Of a DNA stretch of 64,000 nucleotides, positions 9,336 to 16,480 are shown piece by piece. The translations under genes and the position numbers were made by a program. The notes under the pieces were generated by a model. The model was not told the DNA's origin. It searched no databases and saw only the letters and a program-made list of their open reading frames with translations. Position 1 is the stretch's first letter. Every line of letters begins with the position of its first letter. The DNA comes from Sphingomonas sp. S-NIH.Pt15_0812 (GTDB taxonomy: Bacteria > Pseudomonadota > Alphaproteobacteria > Sphingomonadales > Sphingomonadaceae): NCBI RefSeq assembly GCF_003951315.1, contig NZ_QLJH01000012.1:1-64000 (forward strand), read 5' to 3'.

Positions 9336-10580
9336 ATGACAACCCAGGTCAATGCGCCCGCCGCCTCGCTGCCCGTGTCCATCGATGACGTCCGGACCGC
9401 CCATGCGCGCATTCGCGAGTCGATCGTGCGCACCCCGACCCTGATCAGCCGCACCCTGTCGCAACTGACCGGCGCCACCGTCTATCTGAAGTTCGAGAAT
9501 CTCCAGTTCACCGCCGCCTATAAGGAGCGTGGCGCGCTCAACACGCTGCTCCAGCTCAGCGAGGCGGCCCGGGCGCAGGGCGTGATCGCCGCCTCGGCCG
9601 GCAATCACGCGCAGGGCCTCGCCTATCATGCCAACCGGCTGGGCGTTCCCGCGACGATCGTGATGCCGCGCAACACGCCGACCGTGAAGGTCGTGCAGAC
9701 CGAGGGCCATGGCGCGACGGTCGTGCTGGAGGGCGAGACGTTCGACGCCGCCTATGCCCATGCCCGCGTGCTGGAGGGCGAGCGCGGCTATACCTTCGTC
9801 CATCCCTTCGACGACCCCCGGATCATCGCCGGCCAGGGCACGCTGGCGCTGGAGATGCTGGAGGACGCGCCGGACATCGACACCTTCATCGTCCCGATCG
9901 GCGGCGGTGGCCTGATCTCCGGCATGGCGACGGTGGCGCGGGCCGCCGACCGGCGGGTCGAGGTGGTCGGCGTGCAGGCCGAACTCTATCCCTCGATGTA
10001 CAACCGCATCCATGGCACCGACCTGCCCTGCGCGGGCGATACGCTGGCGGAGGGTATCGCGGTGAAGGAGCCGGGCGGGATCACTGCCCGGATCGTCGCC
10101 GAACTGGTCGACGACCTCGTGCTGGTCGGCGAACGGCAGCTGGAACAGTCCGTCAGCCTGCTGCTCCAGATCGAGAAGACGGTGGTGGAGGGCGCGGGCG
10201 CGGCCGGCCTCGCGGCGCTGCTGGCGCATCCGGAGCGGTTCAAGGGGCGGACCGTGGGCGTGGTGCTGTGCGGCGGCAACATCGACACGCGGCTGCTGGC
10301 CAATGTGCTGTTGCGCGACCTGGCGCGGTCGGGTCGGCTCGCCCGACTTCGCATCCGCTTGCAGGATCGGCCGGGTGCCCTGTTCCACGTCGCCCGGATC
10401 TTCGATCAGGAGCGGGTGAACATCATCGAGGTCTATCACCAACGCGTCTTCACGACGCTGCCCGCCAAGGGGCTGATCACCGATATCGAGTGCGAGACAC
10501 GCGATCGGGCGCATCTGGACCGGTTGATCGCGGGCTTGCGCGATGCGGGTTATGAAACCAGCCAGGTCGAACTGGCCTGA
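9336..10580 (+). CDS. ilvA: Threonine ammonia-lyase (threonine deaminase) with ACT domain
   Basis: 414-residue fold-type II PLP enzyme converting threonine to 2-oxobutanoate and ammonia, the first step towards isoleucine. PLP lysine is Lys63 in AAYKERGALN (usual form SFKERGA). The SAGNHAQG cofactor loop and the phosphate-binding GGGGLISG loop are intact, and CGGNID is near the end of the catalytic domain. The C-terminal 80 residues (RIRLQDRPGALFHVARIF) form a single ACT-like domain, so this is the 400-residue form common in alphaproteobacteria rather than the 514-residue E. coli IlvA. A second, shorter paralogue lies at 17.8 kb. It stands alone; a hairpin follows the stop. Confidence 0.92.
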   Translation: MTTQVNAPAASLPVSIDDVRTAHARIRESIVRTPTLISRTLSQLTGATVYLKFENLQFTAAYKERGALNTLLQLSEAARAQGVIAASAGNHAQGLAYHANRLGVPATIVMPRNTPTVKVVQTEGHGATVVLEGETFDAAYAHARVLEGERGYTFVHPFDDPRIIAGQGTLALEMLEDAPDIDTFIVPIGGGGLISGMATVARAADRRVEVVGVQAELYPSMYNRIHGTDLPCAGDTLAEGIAVKEPGGITARIVAELVDDLVLVGERQLEQSVSLLLQIEKTVVEGAGAAGLAALLAHPERFKGRTVGVVLCGGNIDTRLLANVLLRDLARSGRLARLRIRLQDRPGALFHVARIFDQERVNIIEVYHQRVFTTLPAKGLITDIECETRDRAHLDRLIAGLRDAGYETSQVELA

Positions 10581-10588
10581 ACGGGAAA

Positions 10589-10618
10589 CGGCGGGACAGG
10601 CCATGGCCCCTCCCGCCG
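10589..10618. terminator. GC-rich hairpin between convergent ilvA and a small exported-protein gene
   Basis: An 8-bp perfect stem (CGGCGGGA 10589-10596 with TCCCGCCG 10611-10618) encloses a partly self-complementary GGCCATGGCC loop. It lacks a U tract, so it is only a candidate bidirectional terminator. Confidence 0.5.
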
Positions 10619-10628
10619 CACAGCAGGA

Positions 10629-10874
10629 TTAGTTGCTGTCCGAATTGTCGTCCTTGACGACGGCGACGACGCCGATCGCCACGACGCCGGCCGCGATCAG
10701 CGCACCGAGCAGCGCGCCGCCGCCGGCCGCCTTGTTGGCCTTGCCCGACGGAGCGCTGGCGCGGACCGACTTGGCGACCGACAGCGACGACGCCGGGTTG
10801 GCCGGGGCCGCCATCGCGGGAACCGAGATGGCCGACGCGGCGAGAATTGCGACGGCAGAGGTGAACTTCTTCAT
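10629..10874 (-). CDS. Small exported protein of unknown function
   Basis: 81 residues. A signal peptide (1-22, ending AMAAP) is followed by a short Ser/Ala/Lys-rich spacer. A glycine/alanine/valine-rich hydrophobic segment (about 50-73, GGGALLGALIAAGVVAIGVVAVV) comes next, with an acidic Asp/Asn/Ser tail. It could be anchored in the inner membrane by that segment. GGAGG precedes the ATG at 5-nt spacing, a strong ribosome-binding site, which argues that it is real. Small proteins with this plan are common as hypothetical proteins in sphingomonads; I know no function. It is divergent from bpt with 177 bp between. Confidence 0.8.
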   Translation of the reverse strand: MKKFTSAVAILAASAISVPAMAAPANPASSLSVAKSVRASAPSGKANKAAGGGALLGALIAAGVVAIGVVAVVKDDNSDSN

Positions 10875-11051
10875 AAAAATCCTCCCATTGGGAAATTCGG
10901 CAACGCAACTAGGATCAGCTCGTTCCCCACCCGATCTCGTGTTTCCGACGTCTGTGACGCCATCGACACAATTTGATGGTAAACGACCTTTTCAGATCCA
11001 GCCGCTACCGACATATAACAGCGTAACGACTTTTGTGGGGGTTTTTCGGCG

Positions 11052-11858
11052 GTGACCGCGCCTTTTCGTTTTCCGCGCTTCTTCGTCACGACGCCGTCAC
11101 CCTGCCCGTACCTTCCCGGGCGGCAGGAACGGAAGGTCTTCACGGAGCTGACCGGCCCCCATGCCAGCGAGTTGAACGATGCGCTCGGCCGCATCGGCTT
11201 TCGCCGCAGCCAAGGCGTGGCCTATCGTCCATCCTGCACCGGCTGCACCGCCTGCGTGTCGGTGCGGGTCGTCAACACCGAGTTCGTGCCCAATGCGACG
11301 CAGCGTAAGTTGCTGCGGCGCAACAGCGATCTGGAAGTGGTCGCCTGTCGCGCCTGGGCGACGGACGAGCAGTATCAACTGCTCCGCCGCTATCTCGGCC
11401 ATCGCCATCCGGGCGGCGGCATGGCCAATATGGACGAGGACGACTTCGCCGACATGGTCGAGCATTCGCCGGTCGATTCGCTGATCGTCGAGTATCGCGA
11501 GCCGCCGGCGAACGGCCGGCGCGGCAAGCTGGTGGGCGCCTGCCTGACCGATCGTCAGGCCGACGGGTTGTCGATGATCTACAGCTTCTTCGCGACCGAG
11601 GGAGATGGGGGTGATTCGCCGGTCCGGCCGGGCCTCGGCAACCTGATCATCATGGACCACATCATGCGCGCGCGGGATGCCGGCCTGCCCTATCTCTATC
11701 TCGGCTATTGGGTGAAGGGTTCGGCGCGCATGGCCTACAAGACGCGCTACCGCCCGCTCGAGCTGCTGGGTCCGGCAGGCTGGCGGCGGCTCCGCGACGA
11801 GGATGTGGTGGAGGCCGCCTCGGCCCTGCCCGGTGCGGCGGTGGGCAAGCCGGTCTGA
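11052..11858 (+). CDS. bpt: Aspartate/glutamate leucyltransferase
   Basis: 268-residue aminoacyl-tRNA-protein transferase of the N-degron pathway. Bpt adds Leu from Leu-tRNA to proteins with N-terminal Asp or Glu, marking them for ClpS/ClpAP; a clpS gene lies at 40.7 kb. The family hallmarks are the N-terminal [19 protein letters not shown], the cysteine cluster [15 protein letters not shown], and the C-terminal [26 protein letters not shown]. The start is a GTG; the resulting [13 protein letters not shown] matches family N-termini, and no ATG is available. The preceding G-rich stretch (GTGGGGG) may serve as ribosome-binding site. It is followed by the hairpin shared with the SRP RNA gene. 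Confidence 0.94.
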   Translation: MTAPFRFPRFFVTTPSPCPYLPGRQERKVFTELTGPHASELNDALGRIGFRRSQGVAYRPSCTGCTACVSVRVVNTEFVPNATQRKLLRRNSDLEVVACRAWATDEQYQLLRRYLGHRHPGGGMANMDEDDFADMVEHSPVDSLIVEYREPPANGRRGKLVGACLTDRQADGLSMIYSFFATEGDGGDSPVRPGLGNLIIMDHIMRARDAGLPYLYLGYWVKGSARMAYKTRYRPLELLGPAGWRRLRDEDVVEAASALPGAAVGKPV

Positions 11859-11883
11859 TCCCGCCACGGACGGCAGCGGATAC

Positions 11884-11925
11884 GACAAGGGCCAGAGACG
11901 TGCTTCCGCGTCTCTGGCCCTTGTC
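11884..11925. terminator. Perfect 17-bp hairpin, bidirectional terminator for bpt and SRP RNA
   Basis: Arms 11884-11900 and 11909-11925 are perfectly complementary with an 8-nt loop. It sits 25 nt after the bpt stop and directly after the 3' end of the oppositely transcribed SRP RNA. There is no long U tract on either side. Confidence 0.75.
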
Positions 11926-11928
11926 ATG

Positions 11929-12028
11929 GGTGGGAGCCGGGACGACCCGCGGCGAAATCGTTGCGGCTGCTTCCTTCCGGATCTGACCGGGTTGGCGACG
12001 ACCACGTCCGCCCGACTCCCAGGCGCCC
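11929..12028 (-). ncRNA. ffs: Signal recognition particle RNA, small bacterial (4.5S) type
   Basis: Read on the minus strand, the apical region GGTCAGATCCGGAAGGAAGC (complement of about 11970-11989) is the near-universal SRP RNA helix-8 sequence that binds Ffh. One change is seen: GATC instead of the commoner GGTC. The flanks pair into one long hairpin: TGGGAGTCGGG near the 5' end with CCCGGCTCCCA near the 3' end. Total length of about 100 nt suits the 4.5S form. Ends are estimated from the pairing and may be off by several bases. Ffh and FtsY are not in this window. Confidence 0.93.
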
Positions 12029-12082
12029 TATGGCGGAGCCGGGCGGCGGGATCAAGTCCCCGCCCGCCCGGCCTTCTATCGG

Positions 12083-12316
12083 TCAGCGATAGCGGCGCAC
12101 GGTGCGGCACACCCGCTCGCGATGGCCGTGGATCCAGCGATTGGTGCAGACCTTGCGGGTCGCGACGCGCTGGCGATGATGCGGGCGGACATCGTGGCGG
12201 ACCACGGTGCGTTCGTGGACGACGGTGCGCTGCGCCGCGGCCGGCGTGGCGAGGGCGATCGGCGACAGGCCGGTGAGCACGACGAGGCCGGCGGCCATAA
12301 AGGTCTTGAGGGTCAT
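12083..12316 (-). CDS. Small exported Arg/His-rich protein
   Basis: 77 residues. A signal peptide (about 1-29, ending PAAAQ) precedes a very basic mature part, rich in Arg, His and Val (VVHERTVVRHDVRPHHRQR), with two cysteines (KVCTNRW, ERVCRTV) that could form a disulfide. AAGGA precedes the ATG. It is unrecognised. The similar-looking neighbour at 12356 also has a signal peptide, Arg-rich body and a C-terminal C-x5-C-like arrangement followed by YR, so the two may be distant paralogues. Confidence 0.75.
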   Translation of the reverse strand: MTLKTFMAAGLVVLTGLSPIALATPAAAQRTVVHERTVVRHDVRPHHRQRVATRKVCTNRWIHGHRERVCRTVRRYR

Positions 12317-12355
12317 AAAATTGTCCTTCCTGATGAAAGCTTTAGTATCTTTGGC

Positions 12356-12646
12356 TTAGCGATAGACGCGGTAGCATTGCCGGCCGTAATAGCCACGCTC
12401 GCAGACCAGTCGGCCCCGCCCGCGTCCGGCCCAGCGCGGGCCGCCCTGCCAGCGATGACCGCCCTGCCAGCGGGGGCCGCGATCCCAGCGGTCGCCCCGC
12501 CAGCCGCGATCATGGCCGTAATGCCGGCCCGGTCCGCGATCCCAGCCGGGCCCGCGATGATGATCCCATCGCTGCGCCTCTGCCGGCAGGGCGGTCAGGG
12601 CTCCGGTGGCGAGCAGGCCGGCACCGATCAGTGCTGCAATCTTCAT
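12356..12646 (-). CDS. Small exported Arg/Gly/Trp-rich repeat protein
   Basis: 96 residues. A signal peptide (1-24, ending PAEAQ) is followed by imperfect repeats of RGPxWxxG and WxGG type rich in Arg, Gly, Trp and His. It ends in a cysteine-containing tail (LVCERGYYGRQCYRVYR). The ATG at 12646 has GGAGT upstream; a longer in-frame extension is rejected because it would bury the signal peptide. Function is unknown; the composition suggests binding to anionic envelope polymers or metals, which is only a guess. It reads in the same direction as the 77-residue protein, 39 nt upstream of it. Confidence 0.75.
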   Translation of the reverse strand: MKIAALIGAGLLATGALTALPAEAQRWDHHRGPGWDRGPGRHYGHDRGWRGDRWDRGPRWQGGHRWQGGPRWAGRGRGRLVCERGYYGRQCYRVYR

Positions 12647-12784
12647 GGCTCGATACTCCGTTACGCACCCGCCGGGTGAAGCGGGTATGACCAGAGCATT
12701 ACGGCCATGGCGATGCATCACGGCTGAACCCGCCGTTGTCCCACTGTCAGGAAAGTCAATAGAAAACGATTGTTTTGTAACAGT

Positions 12785-13087
12785 TTATGTCACGCGGACG
12801 ACCATGCCGTCCAACGCTTCGGTCAGCCGCACCTGACAGGCCAGCCGGCTGGTGCGGGTGGCGGCGGGGACCAGGTCCAGCATGTCCTCCTCCGCCTCGC
12901 CCGGCGGCGGCAGGCGGCCGGCCCAGTCGGCGGCGATGACGACATGGCAGGTGGCGCAGGCCAGTTGGCCGCCGCATGTCCCCTCCAGCGGCATTCCCGC
13001 CGCTTGCGCCACGTCGAGCAGCCGCGCGCCCGCTTCCGCTTCCGCCGGCACCGATGCGCCGCGATGCTCGAAGACCAGCCGGATCAT
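12785..13087 (-). CDS. 2Fe-2S ferredoxin
   Basis: 100-residue adrenodoxin/ISC-type plant-fold ferredoxin. The cluster cysteines are in GTCGGQLACATCHV (Cys38, Cys44, Cys47), with the fourth in SRLACQVRL (Cys84). Its last-in-operon position after two cysteine desulfurase genes, overlapping the second by 4 nt, suggests that it supplies electrons for Fe-S cluster assembly, as Fdx does in Isc systems. Redox partner and physiological role are inferred from context. Confidence 0.9.
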   Translation of the reverse strand: MIRLVFEHRGASVPAEAEAGARLLDVAQAAGMPLEGTCGGQLACATCHVVIAADWAGRLPPPGEAEEDMLDLVPAATRTSRLACQVRLTEALDGMVVRVT

Positions 13088-14163
13088 TGCGCCGCCGCCG
13101 CCTCGGCGATCCGCTCCAGCGCGGCGACCAGCGCGACCTCCTGCGTGTCGCGGCCGAAGCCGATGCGGATCGACGACCGCGCCTCCGCCTCGGACAGGCC
13201 GATCGCGCGCAGCACATGGCTGGAGCGTCCCGACCCGCTGGCGCAGGCCGATCCGGCGGAAAAGGCCAGGTCACGGCAGTCGCTCATCAGCCGCGCGACA
13301 TCCAGGCCGGGCCGCCGCACATTGACATTGCCGCGATAGCGCCGCTCCGCATCGCCGTTCAGCGTCCAGCCCCGCTCCGGCGACAGGATCGCGCGCGCCG
13401 CCTGCCACAGCCGCTCGACATGCGCGGCATCCTCGGCCGCCCGCTCGCGCATCAGCCGCGCCGCCGTCCCCAATCCCGCGCAAAGCGCCGGGCTGAGCGT
13501 TCCCGAGCGACCGCCCTCCTGGTCGCCGCCATGCAGCAGCGTCGCCGGGGCGGCCTCGCGCATCCACAGGCCACCAATCCCCTTGGGACCGTAGATCTTG
13601 TGCGCGGACAGCGCGATCCAGTCCACGCCCTCCGGAATGGCGACACGGCCATAGCCCTGCACCGCGTCGCACAACATGGTCGCGCCCGCCGCCCGCGCCA
13701 TGGCCGCGAGCTCGGCAATCGGCTGGATCACGCCGATCTCGTTATTGACCAGCATCGCCGCGACCAGGCCGACGCCCGGCCGGATCGCCGCCCGTGCCGC
13801 CGCCGGATCGACCAGCCCGGCTTCGTCCACGGGAAGGATCGTGACGTCGCGGCCGCGTGCCGCCTCCGCCGCGACGCTGTCGAGCACGGCGGCATGTTCG
13901 GTGGCGATGGTGACGATGCCGCCCTGGCTGCCCTTGATCGCCCAGTTAATCGCCTCGGTCGCGCCGCCGGTGAAGGCCAGCCGCCCGCCGCCCGGCAGCA
14001 GCGCGGCGACCGCATCGCGCGCCACCTCGACGCCCGCACGGGCGACGCGCCCGGCGCGGTGCGCGCTGTGCGGATTGCCATGCTGGTCCTGCAACCAGGG
14101 CAACATCTCCGCCAGCGCCTCGGGCGCGAGCGGGGTCGTCGCCTGGTAATCAAGATAGGTCAT
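13084..14163 (-). CDS. Cysteine desulfurase, NifS/IscS family
   Basis: 359-residue fold-type I PLP enzyme that takes sulfur from cysteine as an enzyme persulfide and releases alanine. It begins with the family's MTYLDYQATTPL. Visible motifs are TGGATEAIN, the ATEHAAVLD segment, the PLP lysine in ALSAHKIYGPKGIGG, and the active-site Cys loop SAGSACASGSGRSSHVL. All catalytic residues look intact. ATGA overlaps link it to the upstream desulfurase and to the ferredoxin downstream. Length is somewhat under the 385-405 of IscS. Confidence 0.92.
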   Translation of the reverse strand: MTYLDYQATTPLAPEALAEMLPWLQDQHGNPHSAHRAGRVARAGVEVARDAVAALLPGGGRLAFTGGATEAINWAIKGSQGGIVTIATEHAAVLDSVAAEAARGRDVTILPVDEAGLVDPAAARAAIRPGVGLVAAMLVNNEIGVIQPIAELAAMARAAGATMLCDAVQGYGRVAIPEGVDWIALSAHKIYGPKGIGGLWMREAAPATLLHGGDQEGGRSGTLSPALCAGLGTAARLMRERAAEDAAHVERLWQAARAILSPERGWTLNGDAERRYRGNVNVRRPGLDVARLMSDCRDLAFSAGSACASGSGRSSHVLRAIGLSEAEARSSIRIGFGRDTQEVALVAALERIAEAAAAQ

Positions 14164-15212
14164 GCCGCGAACCGCCCGGTCGCTCGTGCCATCGCGCGCC
14201 AGGCGGCAACGAACGCCTCGACCTCCGCCGCCCCGGTCGTCCGGCCGAAACTGACCCGGATCACCTCGCGGCCCTCCTCCGCGCGCCAGCCCATCGCCGC
14301 CAGCACATGGCTGGGCTTCATGCTGCCGCTGGCGCAGGCGCTTCCGGCCGACACAGCGAAGCCGGCCAGGTCGAGCCGGATCAGCTGCGTCGCCGCCGCC
14401 ACGCCGGGCAGACGATAGGAGCCGATCGCCGGGTGCCGCCCCGCCCCCGCCGCCACCGCGATGCCGCCCGACCGGGTGATCCGGTCATCGAGCATCGCGC
14501 GCAATTCCGCATGGTCCGGCTCCGGCTCCGCGAGCGCGGCCGCGTAACCGAGCGCGGCGGGCAAATTCTCCGTACCCGGCCGATAGCCGCGCTCCTGCCC
14601 GCCACTGGGGCTGAGCAAGGCCAGGTCGCGCACCAGCAGCGCGCCGATCCCCGGCGGTCCGCCGCGCTTGTGCGCCGACAGCGCGATCAGGTCGGCCTGC
14701 GTCGCCAGCGCCGGGTCCGCGCCCGCCGGCATCTGCGCGGCATCGACCAGCAGATGCGCGCCCGCCGCATGGACCGCCGCCGCGATCGCGGCGATCGGCT
14801 GGCGCACGCCGGTCTCGCTATTCGCCCATTGCACCGCGACCAGATCGCCGGGCGTGAGCGACAGCGCCGCCGGATCGACCAGCCCGTCCGTACCGACCGG
14901 CAGGGTCAGCGCATCGGGGCACGCGCGCAGCACCGCGTCATGCTCGACCGCGCTGACCAGCACGCGCTCCGCCTGCGACCGGCCCAGCGCGATCGCCAGC
15001 GCCTCGCTCGCGCCGCTGGTGAAGAGCAGCTCGTGCCGCCAGCCATAGGCGGCCGCCACCTCGACCCGCGCGCCCTCCAGCGCCGCCTTCGCCGCGCGCC
15101 CTTCGGCATGGGGGCTGGAGGGATTGGCCCAGCGCGTCATCCCCTCCGAAACGGCCGCACGTGCCGCCTCGGTCATCATCGTGGTGGCGGCATGATCGAG
15201 ATAGGTGCGCAA
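14160..15212 (-). CDS. Cysteine desulfurase family protein, first of a tandem pair
   Basis: About 350 residues, NifS-like. It has RTYLDHAATT at the start, FTSGASEALAIAL, the SAVEHDAVL segment, the PLP lysine in ALSAHKRGGPPGIG, and the Cys loop SAGSACASGSMKPSHVL. The sequence is clearly diverged from its neighbour but keeps both catalytic residues. The start is uncertain: no ATG sits near the family N-terminus, so I use a TTG (15212) giving MRTYLDHAATT; upstream ATGs would run into the divergent gene. Possible roles are sulfur supply for Fe-S clusters, tRNA thiolation or another acceptor; context does not decide. Confidence 0.85.
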   Translation of the reverse strand: MRTYLDHAATTMMTEAARAAVSEGMTRWANPSSPHAEGRAAKAALEGARVEVAAAYGWRHELLFTSGASEALAIALGRSQAERVLVSAVEHDAVLRACPDALTLPVGTDGLVDPAALSLTPGDLVAVQWANSETGVRQPIAAIAAAVHAAGAHLLVDAAQMPAGADPALATQADLIALSAHKRGGPPGIGALLVRDLALLSPSGGQERGYRPGTENLPAALGYAAALAEPEPDHAELRAMLDDRITRSGGIAVAAGAGRHPAIGSYRLPGVAAATQLIRLDLAGFAVSAGSACASGSMKPSHVLAAMGWRAEEGREVIRVSFGRTTGAAEVEAFVAAWRAMARATGRFAA

Positions 15213-15306
15213 AGCTGGGGCCGTTTCGATTGCGGAAGGAGGCGTGACGCCTATATAGCGCCCGATATCTCCCGCTCCACCCTTGGGGCCTAGCCCGAGT
15301 TTTCCG

Positions 15307-15963
15307 ATGCCCGAAGTCATCTTTCCCGGACCCGAGGGTCGCCTGGAGGGGCGTTTCGCCCCCGCTCCCCGGCCGCGCGCGCCCGTCGCCATGATCCTGC
15401 ACCCGCACCCCTCCTCCGGGGGTACGATGAACAACCGCATCGTGCAGGAACTCTACAAGACGTTCCAGCGGCGCGGTTTCGCCACGCTGCGCTTCAACTT
15501 CCGCGGCGTCGGCAAGAGCCAGGGCGTGTTCGACAACGGCATCGGCGAGCTGTCCGACGCCGCCTCGGCGCTCGACTGGGTGCAGAGCTTCCATCCGGAG
15601 GCGTCGACGACCTGGGTGGCGGGCTTCGGCTTCGGCGCGTGGATCGGGATGCAGCTGCTGATGCGCCGGCCGGAGATTCGCGGCTTCATCTCGATCGCGC
15701 CGCCGGCCAACATGTTCGACTTCACGTTCCTGGCCCCCTGCCCCTCCTCGGGCATCATCATCCAGGGCGAGCAGGACGAGGTGGTGACGCCCGGCGCGGT
15801 GCAGAAGCTGGTCGACAAGCTGCGCACGCAGAAACACATCACCATCCACCACGACACCATCCCCAAGGCGAACCACTTCTTCGAGCATGAGATGCCCGAC
15901 CTGATGGGGTCGGTGGACCGCTATCTCGACATGCGCCTGGACCCCCGTTCGCCGATCAAGTGA
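15307..15963 (+). CDS. Alpha/beta-hydrolase-fold protein without the nucleophile Ser
   Basis: 218 residues of the COG2945-like group. Seen are the HPHPSSGGTMNN oxyanion-type loop, RFNFRGVGKSQG, an acid-loop IIQGEQDEVVTP, and a late His in ANHFFEHEM. The nucleophile elbow, normally G-x-S-x-G, reads AGFGFGAWIG, so Gly replaces the nucleophile. The Asp/Glu and His positions remain. It may therefore be non-catalytic or use another residue; this should be compared with close relatives. Start at 15307 (MPEVIFPGPEG) is preferred over the ATG at 15283. It is divergent from the cysteine desulfurase operon and followed by a strong hairpin. Confidence 0.88.
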   Translation: MPEVIFPGPEGRLEGRFAPAPRPRAPVAMILHPHPSSGGTMNNRIVQELYKTFQRRGFATLRFNFRGVGKSQGVFDNGIGELSDAASALDWVQSFHPEASTTWVAGFGFGAWIGMQLLMRRPEIRGFISIAPPANMFDFTFLAPCPSSGIIIQGEQDEVVTPGAVQKLVDKLRTQKHITIHHDTIPKANHFFEHEMPDLMGSVDRYLDMRLDPRSPIK

Positions 15964-15991
15964 TCGCGCTGCGTCCCTGACCGGATACGAA

Positions 15992-16026
15992 AAACGCCCG
16001 CCTGGCTGCCGAGCCGGCGGGCGTTT
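15992..16026. terminator. Bidirectional hairpin terminator
   Basis: An 11-bp perfect stem AAACGCCCGCC / GGCGGGCGTTT (15992-16002 with 16016-16026) has a 13-nt loop. The A-rich left edge and T-rich right edge let it work on both strands, serving the hydrolase gene (plus) and the immunity-like gene (minus). Confidence 0.88.
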
Positions 16027-16049
16027 CCGTGTTCAAAGACGGCGATCCA

Positions 16050-16472
16050 TCAGTCGCCGGTCACGCGCCCGTCGACATCGGGTAGGCCGGCGGCATATCG
16101 TTCGTCGCGCACCTCCTCCAGTAGCGTGTCGATTTCCCAGATCAGGTCGATTCCTTGACCGGTCTTACCGTTGGTTTCTTCCGGGTCTTCCAGGAATAGG
16201 GCCTTGGCCTGTTCGGCCATGGCGACCAGCCTGGCGTAACGCTCCTCGCCGACCTTGTCGCGAACCAGGCCAAAGGCCTTGATCAAGCGCGCAAAATGCG
16301 TGTGGATGTTCTCTCCAAAAAACTCTTCCTCTGGATCTCGATAGCTCGGCGCCTTGCCGATATGGTAGGCAAGTTCATCCTGTATCTCACTGAGATGCCG
16401 TGGCATATATTCCCCGCGATACCAGGGCCTATCGGGAACTTGGTCACTAGTACCCGCTTCCTCGTTTTGCAT
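16050..16472 (-). CDS. Putative immunity protein of a toxin/immunity pair
   Basis: 140-residue acidic, mostly helical-looking protein without signal peptide or membrane segments. I recognise no family. It starts 8 nt after the stop of the putative toxin gene and ends before a strong terminator, so the two form an isolated two-gene operon. Acidic charge (many Glu/Asp in EEEFFGEN, LEDPEETNGK, EIDTLLEEVRDE) is usual for proteins that bind basic nuclease toxins. Function as an immunity protein is inferred from position, charge and size only. Confidence 0.6.
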   Translation of the reverse strand: MQNEEAGTSDQVPDRPWYRGEYMPRHLSEIQDELAYHIGKAPSYRDPEEEFFGENIHTHFARLIKAFGLVRDKVGEERYARLVAMAEQAKALFLEDPEETNGKTGQGIDLIWEIDTLLEEVRDERYAAGLPDVDGRVTGD

Positions 16473-16480
16473 GATCGCCC

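Noticed and set aside
12976..14418. Plus-strand open frame of about 480 codons across the Fe-S genes
   Set aside because: Antisense to the two cysteine desulfurases and the ferredoxin; Arg/Ala/His-rich shadow.
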